From: Bacteroidia bacterium
GTDB lineage: Bacteria > Bacteroidota > Bacteroidia > Chitinophagales > Chitinophagaceae
Reading direction: 5' to 3'
DNA length: 64,000 bases
Assembly (NCBI GenBank): GCA_030426665.1
Contig: JAUHYD010000013.1
Span: 1 to 64,000, forward strand
Positions 19,110 through 28,600 of the stretch are shown here, one piece after another. Numbering within the stretch: the stretch's first letter is position 1; each line of letters opens with the position of its first letter. A program made the translations under genes and the position numbers. Under the pieces are notes generated by a model. It did not search any database. It saw only the letters and a program-made list of their open reading frames with translations, and was not told where the DNA came from.

Positions 19110-20006
19110 TTATGCGCTCCTGAAACTGAAATAGAATGTTGTTCCATTTCCGTGAGCAGACTCAAACCATATTTTTCCGCCGTTTGCTGTTACAAACTCT
19201 TTGCATAGCATTAATCCAATGCCGTTACCGTTTTCCCCATTGGTGCCCGCGGCAGAGGTATAGCCCGGTTCGAATATTTGCTGCTTTTGATTTTCGGAAA
19301 TGCCCACTCCTGTGTCTTTAACTGATGTGACTGTGTAGCCGTCAGAACCGGATTGGTCTACGGCGATGGTGATGCGACCTTGTGCAGGCGTGAATTTAAT
19401 TGCGTTTGAAAGCAGGTTGCGAACAATAAAGTCATAGTGTGAGCTTTCGCCCAAAATTCTTGCACTTACATTTCCTTGTTTTTCAATTATTATATTTTTC
19501 TTATGTGCACTCACCGACAATAAGTTGATATTTTGTTCTATTGATGGACCTGTATTAAAAACATCGTTCGTAAGTCCGTCAGTAGCAATTTGTGACTTTC
19601 CCCAGAAAAGCAAGGAGTCCAGTGTTTCAATAATAGACTGAGATTGGTTTTTCAAAGACTCAAGCATGAAAGCCTTGTCTGCATCAGATACACTTTTGTC
19701 TTCCAGCATTTCCAGAATCACGGGTATGTTGCCCACTGGTCCGCGTAGGTCGTGTCCGATTATGGAGAACAACTTGTCTTTCGTACCATTGGAAGTCGTC
19801 AGGTCGTTTTTCTGGAGATTAAGTTGCTTGTTCAGTCGCTGTGTTTTTGAGAGAAATATTAATACGATTATTATGATCAGTGTAAGACTGATGACAATAA
19901 CCACCAGAATATTGCGGCGCAACATGTTGGTTTGCTGAGTCAATTGCATTTGCCGGATGTTGTCATTGAGCTGTTGTAACTCGTAAACGGACTGCAAGTC
20001 AGTCAC
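19110..20006 (-). CDS. Sensor histidine kinase C-terminal part (TM, HisKA, HATPase); likely one gene with the upstream TPR ORF
   Basis: FSIIGHDLRGPVGNIPVILEML; N-box NLLSNAIKFTPAQG; VKDTGVGISENQKQQIFEPGYTSAAGTNGENGNGIGLMLCKEFVTANGGKIW. No ATG at its own start; begins in -1 frame relative to the TPR ORF. Confidence 0.85.
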   Translation of the reverse strand: MTDLQSVYELQQLNDNIRQMQLTQQTNMLRRNILVVIVISLTLIIIIVLIFLSKTQRLNKQLNLQKNDLTTSNGTKDKLFSIIGHDLRGPVGNIPVILEMLEDKSVSDADKAFMLESLKNQSQSIIETLDSLLFWGKSQIATDGLTNDVFNTGPSIEQNINLLSVSAHKKNIIIEKQGNVSARILGESSHYDFIVRNLLSNAIKFTPAQGRITIAVDQSGSDGYTVTSVKDTGVGISENQKQQIFEPGYTSAAGTNGENGNGIGLMLCKEFVTANGGKIWFESAHGNGTTFYFSFRSA

Positions 20007-20011
20007 TTCCT

Positions 20012-21229
20012 TTATTTTTTTATCGTATAGAGGCTGTCTTTAATGGCTTGTTTTTTTTCCAGCAGTGTTGCAACGTTCTCGTATTCTCCAAGTTGTTTGT
20101 AGAAGGGAATCATTTCGGTGTACACCTCAGCGACCATTGCAGGGGTACCCAGGCTTATTGATATGTCCAGTGCTTCTTTCAGACCGTCCAGTGCCAATTG
20201 AGGGTCGCTTTTACCTTCTACCGACGCAATGCTCATAATGAGTCGTGCCTGTTCTTCTACCAACTTCTTGTTTCTGGCCAGCTGAAGCCCTTCTCTGAGT
20301 ACCTTTAGTGCGCGTTCGTCATCGCCATACATTTTGTATAATATTCCCGTATTTAATAGGGAGTATATATATAAGTCAATATGCTCAGTTGTGTCTGCAC
20401 CGTCTACTGCTTTCTGAAAATAGAGCAGTGCAGTGTCCAGTTTGCCAAGCCGACCGTATATGATTCCTATGTTATTGTATAGGTTACACATTGTGCTAAC
20501 ATCAGAAGTGTCCTTCATGGCAGTAAGGCCCAAATTATAATACTGCAGTGCTTTTTTTCTATTTCCTGTTTTGTCACTGGTAATGCCGAGGTTCATGTAT
20601 ACATTGGCAACGCCCAGGTGGTTGGCAATTGCTTTGTATTCTTTCAAAGTCCGCAAGAAATGTTTCGTAGCGATATCAAGATTTCCTTTCCTGATTTCTA
20701 TTATACCCAGAAAGTTATTTGCAGACCCTATTCCATGTCTGTCTCCTAGTTCTTCGAATGCTTTCAGAGAACTTAATTGCCTTTTCTTTGCCAGTTCAAT
20801 GTTGCCCAGCTGGTTGTCCATTATTCCCAATAGTGATTGCAACAAAGCCACACCGTATTTGCTGCGTTTTCTGGTTAACTCATCCAATCCTTTTTCAAGA
20901 AAATAGTAAACTGTATCCGGGTACGAATAGCGGTAGGCCAGATATATTTTGCCATAGGCACGGGCACATAGGGAATCGCTTTCTGCATGTTTAATTTCTT
21001 CCAGCATTTCAGGAATCTTATCCTGCCCAAAACTCTGAGATGAAAATAGCAACGCTATCACCACCGTCACGGCTCGAAAGAATTCAATATAAAAAATGAC
21101 TTGTTTTCTCACAGGAAAAAAACTCAAACCCCGTACCACTAAAAGTGAAACTATATGGTATGCACGGTGGTGCTTAAACAAATACAATAGATACTTGGCA
21201 AAGTAAATACAAAACAAATGTTTTCGCAT
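20012..21229 (-). CDS. TPR-repeat N-terminal part of a TPR histidine kinase (terminates at an A7 tract)
   Basis: Multiple TPR units; ends KQAIKDSLYTIKK*, the point where TPR-kinases normally continue into a coiled coil/TM. Confidence 0.8.
   Translation of the reverse strand: MRKHLFCIYFAKYLLYLFKHHRAYHIVSLLVVRGLSFFPVRKQVIFYIEFFRAVTVVIALLFSSQSFGQDKIPEMLEEIKHAESDSLCARAYGKIYLAYRYSYPDTVYYFLEKGLDELTRKRSKYGVALLQSLLGIMDNQLGNIELAKKRQLSSLKAFEELGDRHGIGSANNFLGIIEIRKGNLDIATKHFLRTLKEYKAIANHLGVANVYMNLGITSDKTGNRKKALQYYNLGLTAMKDTSDVSTMCNLYNNIGIIYGRLGKLDTALLYFQKAVDGADTTEHIDLYIYSLLNTGILYKMYGDDERALKVLREGLQLARNKKLVEEQARLIMSIASVEGKSDPQLALDGLKEALDISISLGTPAMVAEVYTEMIPFYKQLGEYENVATLLEKKQAIKDSLYTIKK
20015..20021 (-). 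other. A_AAA_AAA slippery heptamer at the TPR/kinase frame switch
   Basis: T7 on + strand (A7 on coding strand) followed at once by the in-frame TAA; -1 slip gives ...DSLYTIKK-IKEVTDLQSVYELQQ.... Confidence 0.6.
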
Positions 21230-21315
21230 TGGAAACTTCTTGTGTTTGCCGGTTTTTCGAATTTAATAATTTGCATTAATGCTAATGTCTCGATGATAAG
21301 CTGGTATTGTTTAAA

Positions 21316-22317
21316 TTATCTTCTGAAGGTTATTTCAGTAGCTCCGAACCCATACTTTCCGCTCCATTCATTCTTGAAGCGCGAAATTTCGGGTGTGGCT
21401 TTTAGGACTGCATGAACTTCTTCTCTTAATTTTCCTTTACCCAATCCATGAATCACAACCATGTGTTCCTGACGATGTACAATTGCGAGTTGCAGGTATT
21501 TCTGCAGTGTCTCCAATTGTATTTTGATTATCTCTGCATTTGTGAGCCCTTTTTTACTGCTTACCAGTTGTTCAATGTGTAAGTCCAGTTCGTATTTGGG
21601 AGTATCCGTTGAAGGTGATTTAACAGACTGGATTTTAGAAGGTCTGATAACAGGCTTGAACTCGGGTTCAGGGGGTAATTCGCTTTTGTCTCTAAAAGAT
21701 TCTAAAAGCAAGCTGCTGAACGAGGGGTCGCCTCCGGAAAGAATCGTAGAAACGTATCCGAATAACTTTGCAGGCTTAATTCTTATCACACCTTTTTCTG
21801 CAATGTTATTTGTATTTCCTGCGTCTTCCAGTTCCCAGTTAAATCTGGGTTGGTCATTCATGGTTTCATAATCTATGCTGTGCAGGTATATATTGCTGAA
21901 TGCATGAATTTTACCTTCGTGTCGGAACAAAGAGTCTTCTACAAGTTTCGCATCATAGGTGAATCGCACGTCAGTGGGCAGCTCGTTTAGCAGGAAAACT
22001 TTTACATGACTAACAATATCCTCCATCTCCACGGTTTTGAACTCCGGCATAAAAGAAAGGTATATGCCGCGGGCTAGTCTGGCCTGCCTGAGCGCTACTT
22101 TTTCAACAGGTAGCTGTTCCGCCGGAGAAGCTTTCTTTTTATTGGCGTTTTTTTTCGTAAACCATTTAAGGTAGGGGTGGTCAACATCTTCAATATAAAC
22201 CGGAAAAGAAGTACCATTTACCGCCACCTCGATCATGAGTTTGTCAATCATTGCTACCACATGCCCCTCTTCTCCTGTCTTTTTTAAAACTATATTGTCT
22301 CCAATGGAAAACTTCAT
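21316..22317 (-). CDS. DUF2027/Smr domain protein
   Basis: N-terminal MKFSIGDNIVLKKTGEEGHVV; C-terminal Smr segment YELDLHIEQL...HMVVIHGLGKGKLREEVHAVLK. Confidence 0.85.
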   Translation of the reverse strand: MKFSIGDNIVLKKTGEEGHVVAMIDKLMIEVAVNGTSFPVYIEDVDHPYLKWFTKKNANKKKASPAEQLPVEKVALRQARLARGIYLSFMPEFKTVEMEDIVSHVKVFLLNELPTDVRFTYDAKLVEDSLFRHEGKIHAFSNIYLHSIDYETMNDQPRFNWELEDAGNTNNIAEKGVIRIKPAKLFGYVSTILSGGDPSFSSLLLESFRDKSELPPEPEFKPVIRPSKIQSVKSPSTDTPKYELDLHIEQLVSSKKGLTNAEIIKIQLETLQKYLQLAIVHRQEHMVVIHGLGKGKLREEVHAVLKATPEISRFKNEWSGKYGFGATEITFRR

Positions 22318-22342
22318 AATACTAACGTTTTGGTTATGCCGC

Positions 22343-22921
22343 TTATCTGATAACGTTCTCTAAAAATGCAACCATTTTACTTACTGCTTTTCCACGATGA
22401 CTGATTTTGTTTTTTTCAGATAAAGGGAGTTCCGCAAATGTTTGCTCATAACCATCGGGTACGAATATGGGATCATATCCGAATCCTCCGGCTCCCCGTT
22501 TGGACGACAGAATTTTACCATGGCATGTCCCATCAAAATAGTGAACCTCATCTTTCCAGATCAAACAGATGATAGCTTTATACCACGCCCTGCGGTCATC
22601 TATCCCTTTCATTTCAGAAAGTACCTTTTGTAGGTTTTTTTCATCATCTCTCACTCCGCTATAATGAGCGCTGTCTACACCCGGTGCTCCGTTTAAGTGC
22701 CCGATACATATACCACTATCATCGGCAAATACATTCCTTCGGGAAAACTGATGAATTGTATTTGCTTTTGTGAAGGCATTCTCTTCGAAGGTATGGTATG
22801 GCTCGGGAATCTCGTCAGAAAAGTTAATGTCCTTCAGCGACAAAAGTGACAAATCAGGTATTAACCGACGTATTTCGGTGATTTTTCCTTTATTATTCGA
22901 TGCTATAACTAACTCTTGCAT
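22343..22921 (-). CDS. rdgB: Non-canonical purine NTP pyrophosphatase (RdgB/HAM1)
   Basis: MQELVIASNNKGKITEIRRL; FTKANTI; FADDSGICIGHLNGAPGVDSAHYSG; GAGGFGYDPIFVPDGYEQTFAEL. Confidence 0.95.
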   Translation of the reverse strand: MQELVIASNNKGKITEIRRLIPDLSLLSLKDINFSDEIPEPYHTFEENAFTKANTIHQFSRRNVFADDSGICIGHLNGAPGVDSAHYSGVRDDEKNLQKVLSEMKGIDDRRAWYKAIICLIWKDEVHYFDGTCHGKILSSKRGAGGFGYDPIFVPDGYEQTFAELPLSEKNKISHRGKAVSKMVAFLENVIR

Positions 22922-23045
22922 AATTTGTCAAAAGTAAAAAGTCAAATCCATTTTGCTTCGTACTTTTGTAAATATCTGATTTTTCAAATTTTGACCGAGA
23001 AGAAGCAGTTGAATTATTAATATTATTTCTGCTTGCAAAATGCTA

Positions 23046-23828
23046 ATGGCTAATTTCACACTGTTATCGGATTTCGGGTTAGTGGATGCTTCTCTTGGGA
23101 AGGTACGTGGAATAATGTTGCAGCACATGCCTGAAGCTGTAATTGCAGATATTAGCCATGAAGTTGCTCCTTTTGACGTAGGTCAGGCGTCCTACCTGTT
23201 GGCTACGTCATATGGCAGTTTTCCTGAGGGGACAATTCATGTGGTATTAGTCGATGTGTTTTTCGAACGATTACCTAAATTGGTCTTGTGTAGTTATGAC
23301 GGGCATTATTTTTTAGCACCTGACAATGGTGTACTAAATTTTGTGTTGAATGCTGGTGACTACCGTGCCTGGATCTGTTTCGAAATGACATCAAAAGATA
23401 CTTTTGAACGATGGGTAAAAGCAGCAGCGCATTTTGGTAAGTTGTTGCAAACGGGGCGCCCTGAAACGCTTAACTTACCTTCTTATGTCCTGACAAGTAC
23501 GTTTCAGGATGAGCTTACGTTGCTCCCCGGTGACACAATAGCCTGTAAAGTTGTTTATATAGATGTATTTGGCAACGTTGTGCTAAACATCACTAAACAG
23601 CAATTTGACAGACTGAACCGAAGAGGGCAGTTCAAAGTGCGCTTTATGCATGTTAACGAAATTTCGCGCATCAGTAGTTACTACAACGATGTGAAAAGGG
23701 GGGAGGAGTTGTGTAGATTTAATAGTAAAGGTTATCTTGAAATTTGTGTGAACAGGGGTAGTGCAGCAAATCTTTTTGGTTTCAGGATGAAAGGCAATCA
23801 CAATGAAATAAAAATAACGTTTGAATGA
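23046..23828 (+). CDS. SAM hydroxide adenosyltransferase family (DUF62) protein
   Basis: MANFTLLSDFGLVDASLGKVRGIMLQHMPEAVIADISHEVAPFDVGQASYLL; VLVDVFF; YFLAPDNGVLNFVL; YIDVFGNVVLNI. Confidence 0.9.
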   Translation: MANFTLLSDFGLVDASLGKVRGIMLQHMPEAVIADISHEVAPFDVGQASYLLATSYGSFPEGTIHVVLVDVFFERLPKLVLCSYDGHYFLAPDNGVLNFVLNAGDYRAWICFEMTSKDTFERWVKAAAHFGKLLQTGRPETLNLPSYVLTSTFQDELTLLPGDTIACKVVYIDVFGNVVLNITKQQFDRLNRRGQFKVRFMHVNEISRISSYYNDVKRGEELCRFNSKGYLEICVNRGSAANLFGFRMKGNHNEIKITFE

Positions 23829-24121
23829 TAGTGAGAATTGTACAAATGACGTTCAGAGAAGAAGTCGTTTCCGACTTTGTTGCTCTTTTTGAAACCAGAA
23901 AACAAACCATAAGAAATTTCAATGGCTGTCTGCATCTGGAATTGTGGCAGGATAGCAAGCAGCCTGATGTCTTTTTTACTTATAGTAAATGGGAGTCTGA
24001 GGCGGCTCTTGACCATTATCGATTCTCAGAGTTTTTTAAAGATACGTGGGCACATACCAAAGTGCTATTTGCGGATCGGCCCCGTGCGTGGAGTGTCACG
24101 CAAAGGTATATAGTTGAGTAA
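23825..24121 (+). CDS. Antibiotic biosynthesis monooxygenase (ABM) family protein
   Basis: MIVRIVQMTFREEVVSDFVALFETRKQTIRNFNGCLHLELWQDSKQPDVFFTYSKWESEAALDHYRFSEFF; ATGA overlap with upstream gene. Confidence 0.8.
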   Translation: MIVRIVQMTFREEVVSDFVALFETRKQTIRNFNGCLHLELWQDSKQPDVFFTYSKWESEAALDHYRFSEFFKDTWAHTKVLFADRPRAWSVTQRYIVE

Positions 24122-24151
24122 AATTTGTGTTTATTGTACTTCTGAGGTGAT

Positions 24152-24565
24152 ATGATAAAAAAAGCAGTGTCTTATTGTTTGTTATTTATTACAGTAGCTG
24201 GTTGTGGCAAAGATGCTTGTGATAACCATAACCCGGTATTTGAAAAATACGGGCCGACAGACAATAAATACAAGAAAGCACTTGTACGCTATATTAATGG
24301 TATAGACCCTGAGCAGCTATCATACTATATAGAAGGATATGAAAAGAGTTGGGACAAGCAATTCATGCGAGTTCGCGTTGCAGGCTCTGATTTGTGCGCT
24401 GTTATGATTCTCGATATTACAGATAGCCGCAGGCTCGAAAACTTTATCAAGGTTGGTGGGATATCTTATTCCGGTGCGGAACTCAGCGGGCTTATATACA
24501 GAATAGACAGCACCGATGGAGCCTACCAATTTCACTTTATTGATGTAAACAAAATCACAGATTAA
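24152..24565 (+). CDS. Hypothetical lipoprotein
   Basis: Signal peptide with lipobox VAGC; no family recognised. Confidence 0.6.
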   Translation: MIKKAVSYCLLFITVAGCGKDACDNHNPVFEKYGPTDNKYKKALVRYINGIDPEQLSYYIEGYEKSWDKQFMRVRVAGSDLCAVMILDITDSRRLENFIKVGGISYSGAELSGLIYRIDSTDGAYQFHFIDVNKITD

Positions 24566-24609
24566 GGCAGCCCGGTATTTGTTGCTACTTTGTATTGGTA
24601 TGGAATAAC

Positions 24610-25512
24610 TTATCTCGCATCAAGTATCATAGGTGCGCCGCCTTTCCCCAACACTATTATTTTAGCATTACTTGACGCAGCCAAATCTTTATAGGCCTTT
24701 ATTTGTTCGTATTGAAGTTGTTTTTCGGTGAGGTTTTCGTTAATGATACGCTGATAGTCTGCGATACCTTGGGCTTCTACTCGCTTACGGTCTGCTTCCT
24801 GATGTTCTTTCTGCAATACAAACTGCATTTTCTGAGCTTCCTGCTCTGCGTTTATTTTAGATTCAATCGCATTTTTTACAGAGGTAGGTAGCGAAATGTT
24901 TCTAATAAGCAGGTTTTCAAGCAACATCCCACGACTGTTAAACTCCTGCTCTATTGCTTTATAAATCCTAGATTGGAATTCGTCGCGCTTACTTGAATAA
25001 AGTGCTACTGCGTCGTAGTAAACTGCGTTATCGCGTATCTTGGTGCGTGAAATAGGGCGAACAATTTTGTCTTTGTAATCCAATCCTGTTTTTTGGTAAA
25101 GGCCGGGTGCATTTTTTGCAACCACTCTGTACAGAACAGTAAGGTCGATAGTTACCTCTAATCCATCTGCGCTTAGTACGCGTATAGCATCGTCGCCCGA
25201 CATGTCGCCCTCGTGGGTAACACCACTCATTGTATAGTTTTGCGTACGAACGTCCATTTCCTGAACCTCGTATAAAGGGTTTATCAGGTGCAAACCACTA
25301 TAGAGTACGTCGGGGCGAACCTTTCCAAACAATTTTTGCACACCAACCAAACCTGCGTCTATTTTGATTATGGACGACCATAGTACGCCGAACAAAAGAA
25401 TAATTACGCCAAAAGCCATAACCGGCTTTCCGAAAACGCTGATCTTGTCTTGTATTTTTGAAATAAATAATCCGACACCAATAAAAATGAGACTTAAAAT
25501 CAGAAAACCCAT
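24610..25512 (-). CDS. Prohibitin/SPFH-domain membrane protein
   Basis: N-terminal TM; GLVGVQKLFGKVRPDVLYSGLHLINPLYEVQEMDVRTQNYTM; IRNISLPTSVKNAIESKINAEQEAQKMQF. Confidence 0.9.
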   Translation of the reverse strand: MGFLILSLIFIGVGLFISKIQDKISVFGKPVMAFGVIILLFGVLWSSIIKIDAGLVGVQKLFGKVRPDVLYSGLHLINPLYEVQEMDVRTQNYTMSGVTHEGDMSGDDAIRVLSADGLEVTIDLTVLYRVVAKNAPGLYQKTGLDYKDKIVRPISRTKIRDNAVYYDAVALYSSKRDEFQSRIYKAIEQEFNSRGMLLENLLIRNISLPTSVKNAIESKINAEQEAQKMQFVLQKEHQEADRKRVEAQGIADYQRIINENLTEKQLQYEQIKAYKDLAASSNAKIIVLGKGGAPMILDAR

Positions 25513-25621
25513 CGTAATAATATTTTTTTACCAGGCTTAAAGGTAGACCGATTTTGTGAATTAAAAATGGACTTCGCCAAAGCAATGGTAATGAGCCCTA
25601 CAATAAAGAATATTAAAACAA

Positions 25622-25652
25622 TAGGTCTGCACGGCAAATACGTGCAGACCTA
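25622..25652 (-). terminator. Rho-independent terminator
   Basis: TAGGTCTGCACG-GCAAATA-CGTGCAGACCTA; minus strand continues TTGTTTTAAT. Confidence 0.75.
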
Positions 25653-25686
25653 CTATAAAAGACACTTTTTTTGTAATTCTCCCGGC

Positions 25687-28600
25687 TTAGTGGATTATTA
25701 CCATTTTAATATTTGTCGTTGATATCTCATCAGAAACTTTCACGAAGTATATACCATTACTTAAATCGCTCGTTTTTATTGCGATATTATTTTCGCCTGC
25801 GAGACATTTTCTGCTGATACCTTCCGTCGCAACACGCCCTTGCATGTCTACAACATCTATTTTGAGGTTTGCATCATTGACTAAATTCAGCGAGAGCGTC
25901 GCGTCACTACCTGTTGGGTTGGGGAATAGTCTTATTGAAGAAGAAACTTCTTTGCTTGCAATTCCCAGGCTTGCAATTCCGGTACCCTTTAAGGCAAAGT
26001 CATATACGCTTTCGTTGTCGTCGCTGTTCGCTATCGTAAGCGTAGCAGTTCTGCTTCCGGTGCCTACAGGTGCGAAACGTACATCGAATGATTGGCTTCC
26101 GCTCTCGGGTATTGTAATCGGAAACCCGGGAGCTCCGTATAGTGTAAATTCACTTGCGTTAGTGCCACTAAACGAGATGCTGGATACAGTTAATGTGCCT
26201 GCACCTGTATTCTGTATCAAAAACGTTTTTACTGGTTCGCTGCCGACGTGTACATCACCGAAATCTGTATTATTTGACGTGCCCGGTGTTACGTCGCCGT
26301 CAGCAATGTCTATGCCATTTCCCTGTATGTTTATTTCGGGCATTCCCATTCCCTTTCCGTGTATGGCGAAATCGTAATCAGATTCATTTGCGTCGGTGTT
26401 CATGAAATGAACGATTGCATTTCGGTCACCAATGTCAGAAGGAGAAAACTTCACTGCAATTGCTGTTGAGTCACCTGCAGCAATTGTAATTGGTAGTGGC
26501 AGCGATGTGTTCAAAGTGAAGTCTGCAGAGTCTGCACCTGTAAAGTTAATTGCCGTCACTTTTAGGTTTCCTAACCCAATGTTGTGAACCATGAATGTTC
26601 TGATTTGGATACTGCCGGTATTAACTTCGCCGAATTCAGTGTGGTTTCCGGTGCCGGGTGTCATATCTCCATCCAGAATATTGGCATAGTTTCCTTGTAC
26701 GTGGATTTCGGGAGAGTCAATGCCGTTTCCTTTCAATGCGAAGTGGTACATACGCTCGTTAATGTCGCTGTTGCCGATATTCAGCATTGCTGTTCTACTG
26801 CCATTGGCCGAAGGTGAAAAGCTTATCGTAATTGATTGTGTAGCATGTCCTGCAATTGTTAGTGGAAGGGTAGGAGGTGATACAAATGTATAGTCTCCTG
26901 CGTGTGCGCCGGCAAGGTTCATTGACGAAACCGTAAGTATGCCTTCTCCATTGTTCTCGATCACGAAAGTTTTTGAGATTGCAGTGCTTACATAAGCATT
27001 TCCAAAGTCAGTGTTGTCAGTTGTAGATGGTGTCATGTCGCCGTCTGCTATGCTCACCGAGCTTCCGGTTATATCTATTTCCGGAGCGGAGTTGTAAGAA
27101 TCCGGATTGAAGAAAACCAGAAACTGTCCCCCTTGTACCACTTCTCCAGATATATTGTAGTGTGGCTGGTCGTCTATCAGGAACATTCCGGGTCCTAATA
27201 TAAGTTCAGCATCCAGTATGCCCGATGCTTCTTCATCTCGTGTCAGGTATTCAGGTGCTCCGGGCAGGAAGCGGGCAGTGTCATGTGCGCCCACTTGTTT
27301 CAGATCGTCTGTAGTGATGGTGTACTGCCATATTTTTCCGATATGGTCATTGCCGCCAACGTCTTCCACCATGAGTATGTGACCGTAATGGTCTATGGTT
27401 ATATTGTCAAGCATTCTCTGACCTTCGGTGCCATCAAGTACTGCCTCAACGGTTCCGCCTAACGAAGGGCTTGAAGGGTTTGTGAAGTGTACTTTCCACA
27501 AGCGACTCGGGCTACTAAAAGAGTTTGTTGTTACAAAGTAGAAATCATTTGGATTGCTCGGATCCCATGCGCCGTCTTCAGGACGAAGGAAGTTGGTTAC
27601 CCCGGCTATATTGCTGGCACTATTAATAGCCGAGCCAGACATGTTTTGTACGTGTCCGATTTCTGCCAATGAGAACGGAGTGCCGGGTGTTGGCAAAGAA
27701 CTGTTCGTTTCAACTGTCATTCCTGATACCGCAATGCCAAATAGTTTACCGCCTGTAAGGCCTGCTTTTTCGATATCGTTACCCACATTTCTTTTGTTTC
27801 CCAGGTATACGTATATCTGACCCGGAGTTGCATCGTCTGTACCTATAACCATGGTTGTGTCGCTTTCTGTCGGACAAGCAATGGAGTTTTCCCAGGAGAA
27901 TTTTCCTAAGTAGGGAAGTTCATAGGTAGTTCCTGCATCTGCGCCGGTTACAATATGGCCGAAACCACGACCTCCTGAGCCTGCTTCTTCGCCGTTCATA
28001 AAGATGCGTTCCATTGTACCCTTTCCAGTTGTGCTGTTGTAGAAGGCTGAAATTTCCGGAAGGTCGGCAGAGCAGAATCTGTTGAATGCTGTGGATGTAG
28101 ATGGGAACGATGAGCTATAACTAATATAGCTAGATGTGACCGGGTTCCATAGCTTAACCGTTTGAATCAGGTCTTCGCCGCTTACAACGGAATAATCTGA
28201 CTTGTTGATAATCCATTTTGATACAAATGAGCCGTTTTCTCCATGAGCACGATTGATACCCGCAGAAGAACTGAACTCGTGGTTCATCACGACAGTAAAT
28301 GTGCCGTCTCCGTTATCAAATGTACCAAGGCCATCTGGCGTGCCACACATTTTATAACCACCTACAACGTCTTCGCTAGTTAGAATAGAGGTAAACCATG
28401 CGCCCGGTACTGTGGGTACGAGATATGGAGTGCGTGATGTACTTGGCCCTGTTACTCCTAATGACAGGTCGGTAGCGTGTGCTTCATAATTTTCAAGTTT
28501 ATTGCTGCCACTTAATCTGTATGTCACTACATGGCTCAGATTTGTTGTCGCTACTGCCAGGCCATCTTCGTCCGGGGAGTACTGTCCATAATCGTTGTCG

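Noticed and set aside
20004-20006. GTG as an independent start for the histidine kinase
   Set aside because: Possible by re-initiation after TAA-AAGGAA, but the in-register continuity of the coiled coil with the TPR ORF makes a single split gene more likely; kept as an alternative only.
25844-26377. 177-aa plus-strand ORF
   Set aside because: Antisense to the 25687-29814 coding region; no independent support.
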